Made by a program: the position numbers and the translations under genes. The notes below the pieces were generated by a model that saw only the letters and a program-made list of their open reading frames with translations, was not told the origin of the DNA and searched no databases. This document shows, in pieces, positions 59,484 to 64,000 of a stretch of DNA of 64,000 nucleotides (its first letter is position 1; each line of letters begins with the position of its first letter). This DNA is from a virus: positions 1 through 64,000 of IMG/VR virus record IMGVR_UViG_3300020229_000001, one strand, 5' to 3'.

Positions 59484-62400
59484 TTAATACGTTCCGAATG
59501 ATGCTGCTGTTAAAATTGCGTCTCTGTTGGCTATAGTAAACGAAGTGGCAGTTGCTGCTGCGTTTGTTGGGTTAGCTCCAACAGTAAACGTCGTGAGGCT
59601 GTTGATTGCAGTCACATACAATTGTGCCGCCCCAGTGATCCCAGACGCAATTGCCGCCCCGACAACGAGGCCAGACGTTGTCCCAGTTGTTAGCGTAATA
59701 AGCGCACTTCCCGTTGTCCAAGTGCCAGCCAATGAGACAAGTGCCGTCAGGTATTCAGTGTTTCCATCCCATTCTACGGAATGCACTACTGGCGTTGTTT
59801 GAACTACCCCAGCTTGAAACTTTGTTGGGGCACTCGTAAGCGTTCCTGCTGCAAAATTTTGCGTTGAACTTGCGGTAAAAGTATTACTTGCTAAAACTGC
59901 GTTAGTGTTTCCCCTTGAAGCAACAAGGCTAACGGTTAACGAGTCAACGCCAATTTGCGTTCCAGTTGCGCCTGCCACTAAACTCACTGTCAAAATAGCC
60001 CCTTGGTTGCCTGTACCAGAGGTAATTGTGACTAAAAGAGGCGCAGTTATATTTCCTGTAAACCAGCTTGGACGAACAAGAGAAACTCCAGTGCCAATGC
60101 TACTTACAACCCAAGGACCACTTTGCGCCAACGCCGTTTGACTCAAAAAAACAGTATCTCCAGTTGCAAGGGTTTTACCATCAACTGTCAAAAGAGATGC
60201 CGTAACAAGCGTTGTAGGCGTTGAGTTGTAAAGTATTAGAGCCCCAGATCCAGTTGCCCCAGCACCACTGCTCATCGTGATCTGCGTCGCGCTATCAACT
60301 GTTTTAATAACGCCCGCAGCCACCCCCAAATTGATGCTCATCCCAACAACCGGAGTTATTGAGGAGGTTGCAAAAGTAATAACACCAGAGTTTTGAGTCC
60401 AACTTGCTCCTGCAATCGTTCCGGCAGTTGCGGGAATTACGTTTGACGTTTGCCTGACTGTAACTAATTGCGGCCCTCCAACAACGGCCCTTGCGTCTCC
60501 TGCGGTTGTAGAAGCAGTCCCACCATTTGCAATCGAAACAGGCGTTGCAATTGCTGGACCTGTAGCTCCAGTGGCTCCTAGCGTGCCAATTCCTGTGGCC
60601 CCGGTAGCTCCGACAGACCCAATCCCGGTTGCTCCAGTCGCTCCAATACTTCCAATACCCGTAGCTCCCGTAGCCCCAGCGGACCCAATGCCCGTGGCCC
60701 CCGTGGCCCCGATTGTGCCGATCCCTGTGGCCCCAGTCGCGCCAATGCTTCCAATTCCCGTTGCGCCCGTCGCGCCTTGCGTTCCAATTCCCGTGGCTCC
60801 TTGAATACCAATGCCCGTAGCTCCCGTTGACCCCTGTGTGCCAACGCCTGTGGCTCCTTGGAACCCTGTAGCGCCCAACCCTGTAGCACCTTGAAGTCCT
60901 TGCGTTCCGACTCCTGTGCTTCCCTGAGTTCCGACCCCCGTGCTCCCCTGAAAGCCCGTCGCACCAAGCCCGGTTGCCCCTTGCAAACCTTGAGTTCCAA
61001 GCCCGGTTGCTCCTTGCAATCCCTGAGTGCCGACGCCAGTAGAACCCTGATAACCAGTGGCCCCCAATCCAGTTGCTCCTTGTAAACCTTGAGTTCCAAG
61101 ACCCGTCGCCCCTTGTAAGCCTTGAGTTCCAAGACCCGTCGCCCCCGTCGCCCCAATGGCTCCGATGCCAGTAGCCCCAGTAGATCCAATATTTCCAATC
61201 CCGGTTGCTCCTTGCGTCCCGATGCCTGTAGCCCCCGTGGACCCCTGAGTTCCGATCCCGGTTGCGCCCTGATAACCAGTTGCGCCCTGCCCGGTTGCGC
61301 CCTGTACCCCGGTAGACCCAATGCCAGTCGCCCCTTGTAGTCCTTGTGATCCTATGCCTGTGCTGCCTTGATAACCAGTTGCGCCAACGCCAGTTGCACC
61401 TTGGGACCCAATTCCTGTCGCTCCCTGATACCCAGTGCTTCCTTGATAACCCGTTGATCCAATTCCAGTTGCGCCTTGATAGCCCGTGCTTCCCTGTAAT
61501 CCAGACGTAACAATAGCCCAAATCAACTGATGGTTATTGGCAAAATTCGTTGTACCGCTGCCGCCAGAAGTTTGAAGCGTTACAGGAATTACAATGTAAG
61601 AATTGTCGCCAATTGTGGGAGTGCCATTAATTTTCCAACTTTGATAATTATCGGAATTGTTTTGATCTTGAATAACAAACGTGTCCCCATTTTTATAAAG
61701 CGGGAAAAATACATCAATGTCATTTCCATTGCCGTCAATGTGCGAGAATGCAATATTTGCGGAAAGTCGCTGTGTAGCGTTGTCCCATAAAATGTGCCCA
61801 TTGGTAATTGGCCCAGTAGGAGGCAGAACTTGAGTAGACGTGTCCGCTTGGTAATTAAAGAATGAGGCCGACTGCCCGTTTGCCCCCGTCAACCCGGTCG
61901 CGCCCTGATACCCGGTACTCCCAATCCCAGTCGCCCCTTGATTTCCTACACCAGTGCTGCCCTGATACCCGGTGCTGCCCTGATCCCCGGTTGATCCGAT
62001 TCCAGTAGCCCCTTGATATCCAGTTGAGCCAATCCCAGTGCTACCTTGATACCCGGTCGAGCCGATGCCAGTTGCCCCCTGTAACCCTTGAGATCCAATC
62101 CCGGTGCTGCCCTGATAACCAGTGGCTCCGATGCCCGTAGCTCCCGTGTCTCCTTGAGTTCCGACCCCGGTTGCGCCCTGCGTTCCAACGCCCGTACTGC
62201 CTTGCAATCCAGTTGCGCCGACGCCTGTAGCCCCTTGAATTCCAACGCCAGTACTGCCCTGCAATCCCTGAGTGCCAACGCCAGTGGCCCCTTGGAACCC
62301 CGTTGCGCCCAACCCCGTTGCGCCCTGAGATCCCTGCGTGCCGATGCCAGTCGCACCCTGCAAGCCCTGAGTGCCGATTCCAGTAGAACCCTGAAATCCC

Positions 62401-63401
62401 GTCGCACCAAGACCAGTTGCGCCCTGAATGCCCTGAGTTCCAACCCCCGTTGCCCCCTGCAAGCCAACTCCTGTTGCCCCTTGCGTGCCGATACCCGTGG
62501 CTCCGACGATTCCGATGCCTGTCGCGCCCTGCAATCCAATCCCGGTGCTGCCCTGATAACCCGTGGCTCCGACGCCCGTGGCTCCCGTGTCTCCTTGAGC
62601 GCCTTGCGTGCCGACTCCTGTGCTACCCTGATACCCGGTCGAGCCGATGCCCGTGGCTCCCGTGTCTCCTTGAGCGCCAATCCCAGTGCTACCTTGATAA
62701 CCCGTGGCTCCGACGCCTGTAGCTCCTTGAACCCCTTGCGTGCCGACTCCTGTGCTCCCTTGAGTTCCAACCCCCGTGCTCCCCTGAAAGCCCGTCGCAC
62801 CAACCCCGGTAGCGCCTTGCAAGCCCGTGCTGCCTTGATTTCCAACTCCTGTTGCCCCCTGAAGACCAACACCAGTGCTGCCTTGATAACCCGTGGCTCC
62901 GACAGTTCCGATGCCTGTCGCGCCCTGCAATCCGATGCCTGTGCTGCCTTGATATCCAGTTGCCCCGGCCAAACCAGCCCCTGTTGAACCTTGAGTTCCA
63001 ACCCCGGTTGCCCCCTGCGTGCCGATACCCGTACTGCCCTGATAGCCCGTGGCTCCAACGGTTCCGATGCCCGTGCTGCCTTGAGTTCCAACCCCGGTTG
63101 CCCCTTGGAAGCCAACACCAGTGCTGCCCTGATAGCCTGTAGCCCCGAACCCCGTAGCCCCAACCAATCCAGCTCCTGTTGAACCCTGATACCCGGTCGC
63201 CCCCTGATACCCGGTCGCGCCGATACCGCTGCCGCCACCCCCGCCATGAGTAGCAATGTATTCCAGCAACGACAGGACGTATTGCCTGTAAACCGCTGTA
63301 GACAAATTGCTGTGAATGCCCACAATTCCAGATGCTCCGGCAATCTGCTGGAGCAAAGTGAGTGCGTATTGCTGAAAAACTGCGGTAGACAAATTAGACA
63401 T
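59484..63401 (-). CDS. Large collagen-like fibre protein (1305 aa)
   Basis: The N-terminus has a duplicated motif ([19 protein letters not shown], then again [19 protein letters not shown]), a probable anchor. Two collagen-like blocks follow: about residues 58-507 and 633-949, Gly-X-Y with Thr and Gln common ([15 protein letters not shown]). Between them is a beta-rich domain (about 510-630). A C-terminal globular domain (about 950-1305) ends [13 protein letters not shown], similar to the end of the fibre at 56988. It probably forms trimeric fibres. The gene directly follows capsid copy B. Confidence 0.85.
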   Translation of the reverse strand: MSNLSTAVFQQYALTLLQQIAGASGIVGIHSNLSTAVYRQYVLSLLEYIATHGGGGGSGIGATGYQGATGYQGSTGAGLVGATGFGATGYQGSTGVGFQGATGVGTQGSTGIGTVGATGYQGSTGIGTQGATGVGTQGSTGAGLAGATGYQGSTGIGLQGATGIGTVGATGYQGSTGVGLQGATGVGNQGSTGLQGATGVGATGFQGSTGVGTQGSTGVGTQGVQGATGVGATGYQGSTGIGAQGDTGATGIGSTGYQGSTGVGTQGAQGDTGATGVGATGYQGSTGIGLQGATGIGIVGATGIGTQGATGVGLQGATGVGTQGIQGATGLGATGFQGSTGIGTQGLQGATGIGTQGSQGATGLGATGFQGATGVGTQGLQGSTGVGIQGATGVGATGLQGSTGVGTQGATGVGTQGDTGATGIGATGYQGSTGIGSQGLQGATGIGSTGYQGSTGIGSTGYQGATGIGSTGDQGSTGYQGSTGVGNQGATGIGSTGYQGATGLTGANGQSASFFNYQADTSTQVLPPTGPITNGHILWDNATQRLSANIAFSHIDGNGNDIDVFFPLYKNGDTFVIQDQNNSDNYQSWKINGTPTIGDNSYIVIPVTLQTSGGSGTTNFANNHQLIWAIVTSGLQGSTGYQGATGIGSTGYQGSTGYQGATGIGSQGATGVGATGYQGSTGIGSQGLQGATGIGSTGVQGATGQGATGYQGATGIGTQGSTGATGIGTQGATGIGNIGSTGATGIGAIGATGATGLGTQGLQGATGLGTQGLQGATGLGATGYQGSTGVGTQGLQGATGLGTQGLQGATGLGATGFQGSTGVGTQGSTGVGTQGLQGATGLGATGFQGATGVGTQGSTGATGIGIQGATGIGTQGATGATGIGSIGATGATGIGTIGATGATGIGSAGATGATGIGSIGATGATGIGSVGATGATGIGTLGATGATGPAIATPVSIANGGTASTTAGDARAVVGGPQLVTVRQTSNVIPATAGTIAGASWTQNSGVITFATSSITPVVGMSINLGVAAGVIKTVDSATQITMSSGAGATGSGALILYNSTPTTLVTASLLTVDGKTLATGDTVFLSQTALAQSGPWVVSSIGTGVSLVRPSWFTGNITAPLLVTITSGTGNQGAILTVSLVAGATGTQIGVDSLTVSLVASRGNTNAVLASNTFTASSTQNFAAGTLTSAPTKFQAGVVQTTPVVHSVEWDGNTEYLTALVSLAGTWTTGSALITLTTGTTSGLVVGAAIASGITGAAQLYVTAINSLTTFTVGANPTNAAATATSFTIANRDAILTAASFGTY
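60556..63230 (-). repeat. Collagen-coding repetitive DNA, two blocks
   Basis: Blocks at about 61880-63230 and 60556-61503 encode Gly-X-Y triplets with many near-identical modules of 15 to 30 bases. Long shadow frames arise in them because the triplet period removes stops in other frames. The gap between the blocks encodes a non-collagen domain. Confidence 0.8.
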
Positions 63402-63424
63402 AACCTTGCGTAAGCTAATCAGAA

Positions 63425-63448
63425 GGGGCTGGCAATCTAACCAACCCC
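63425..63448 (-). terminator. Hairpin after capsid gene B
   Basis: GGGGCTGG (63425-63432) pairs with CCAACCCC (63441-63448), 8 pairs with one wobble, eight-base loop, 24 bases past the capsid stop. No long U-run. Probably lowers read-through from the capsid into the fibre gene. Confidence 0.45.
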
Positions 63449-63471
63449 CTCTTCATTAACTCACGTTAAGA

Positions 63472-64000
63472 TTAAAGCCCAGTTGCTGCTGTGCTGCAAG
63501 GCAACGGCTGACCGTCAAACGGGCAACGCTTGTACAGAATTGGCATGACATTTTGCGGACGAATTGGCTGAATTGCACGGCTGATTTGGTAGATGTGCTG
63601 ACCAAAGTCGCCGTACAAGTTACAGTCATTGTCGCGGAAGTAAGTCCATTCCAGTTCGCCCATTGCAAGCTGCGGGGCAAATTTAAACGTGCCTTCTCCA
63701 GCGTAATTTTCTGGAACCAAACGCTTGAATGCGTCTCCTGCAACAACAAAGCCTACTTCGTAAGGAGCAGAGACCCAATCAGGGTTCCGGCGCTGGGCAA
63801 ACCCGTTCGTGACAGCAGTGCTGATGATAGGATTTACAAGCACCAGATTGCCGTTGGAATCAAACCCCGTGGATCGAAGCGGTTGCTGGTCAATCCCGAA
63901 CGCAAAGCCACGATAGCCTTGGAACTGGTATCCAGAAATCGAGTCTTCACCGAGTTTGAAGCTGCCAGCGGTTAGGTAGAGCAAGTCTTCCTTCACGTCA
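63472..64000 (-). CDS. Probable major capsid protein (copy B), 5' end outside window
   Basis: The frame is open from the right edge to the stop; 175 residues are visible. They align without gaps until the last few residues with the C-terminus of copy A (3344-4549), including KEDLLYL.AGSFKLG, GYRGFAFGIDQQPLRSTG, CNLYGDFG and QPIRPQNV. No local start codon is credible (the apparent first Met is a Val codon matching Val in copy A). As in copy A, a hairpin follows and a fibre and lysis set come next, although copy B has a large collagen-like fibre gene inserted first. Confidence 0.8.
   Translation of the reverse strand, partial: DVKEDLLYLTAGSFKLGEDSISGYQFQGYRGFAFGIDQQPLRSTGFDSNGNLVLVNPIISTAVTNGFAQRRNPDWVSAPYEVGFVVAGDAFKRLVPENYAGEGTFKFAPQLAMGELEWTYFRDNDCNLYGDFGQHIYQISRAIQPIRPQNVMPILYKRCPFDGQPLPCSTAATGL

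Noticed and set aside
60304-61521. Long minus-strand frame in another register, Arg/Trp/Gly-rich
   Set aside because: Alternative frame of the collagen repeats; triplet periodicity keeps stops out. Composition is not protein-like.
61946-63343. Second long alternative frame in the collagen region
   Set aside because: Same reason: a shadow of Gly-X-Y repeats.
1-64000. Prophage integration genes or attachment sites
   Set aside because: No integrase, excisionase or host tRNA-borne att repeat was found; the two tRNAs are complete and internal. Absence inside the window does not rule them out beyond it.

Overview
The window reads as nearly pure tailed-phage DNA. Almost every gene lies on the minus strand, tightly packed and often joined by 4-base ATGA stop/start overlaps. 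No rRNA, integrase or recognisable host gene is present, and the host cannot be named from this sequence. An adaptor-like protein, a beta-propeller-like nozzle protein, a large portal and very large internal virion proteins suggest a short-tailed (podovirus-like) virion; this is inference. There is no phage DNA polymerase, so the host replisome is presumably recruited.

Layout, read right to left in the direction of transcription. 64000-58200: 3' end of a major capsid gene (copy B), a 1305-residue collagen-like fibre and a lysis cassette (membrane coiled-coil protein, GH108 endolysin, holin-like protein, overlapping spanin-like pair). 58200-52300: a second collagen-like fibre, a glycine-rich fibre, a cupin, two GT-B glycosyltransferases and a FkbM-like methyltransferase. 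52300-41000: tail adaptor, nozzle-like protein and small virion proteins, three of which share one C-terminal motif. 41000-30590: a 3468-residue polyvalent protein. 30590-15640: early and replication genes, including an ATP-grasp ligase, an Erv-like protein, a Cas4-like exonuclease that looks circularly permuted, a Sak4-like ATPase, an SSB-like protein, a RusA resolvase, a lambda O/P-like initiator and loader pair with an iteron-like cluster inside the initiator gene, many tiny genes and an Asp/Asn beta-hydroxylase. 15400-4500: terminase small and large subunits, a ParB-like protein, portal, scaffold candidate and two glycosyltransferase-like genes. 4549-1: major capsid copy A, GH108 endolysin, three-TM holin and the start of another fibre.

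Two tRNA genes (an initiator-type tRNA-Met and tRNA-Thr) lie alone on the plus strand at 11.8-12.0 kb.

The two ends of the window carry homologous but diverged capsid, endolysin and fibre-anchor genes about 60 kb apart. The window therefore spans slightly more than one phage-genome-sized unit. Either two related phage genomes lie in tandem (tandem prophages or a chimeric contig), or one phage carries a duplicated capsid-lysis-fibre module.

The most interesting points are this duplication, the permuted exonuclease, the repeated RFMPE-like linkers in the giant protein, the shared C-terminal tag, the tail adaptor with an insert of about 1000 residues, the initiator tRNA, the hydroxylase, and the glycosylation genes next to collagen-like fibres rich in Thr.
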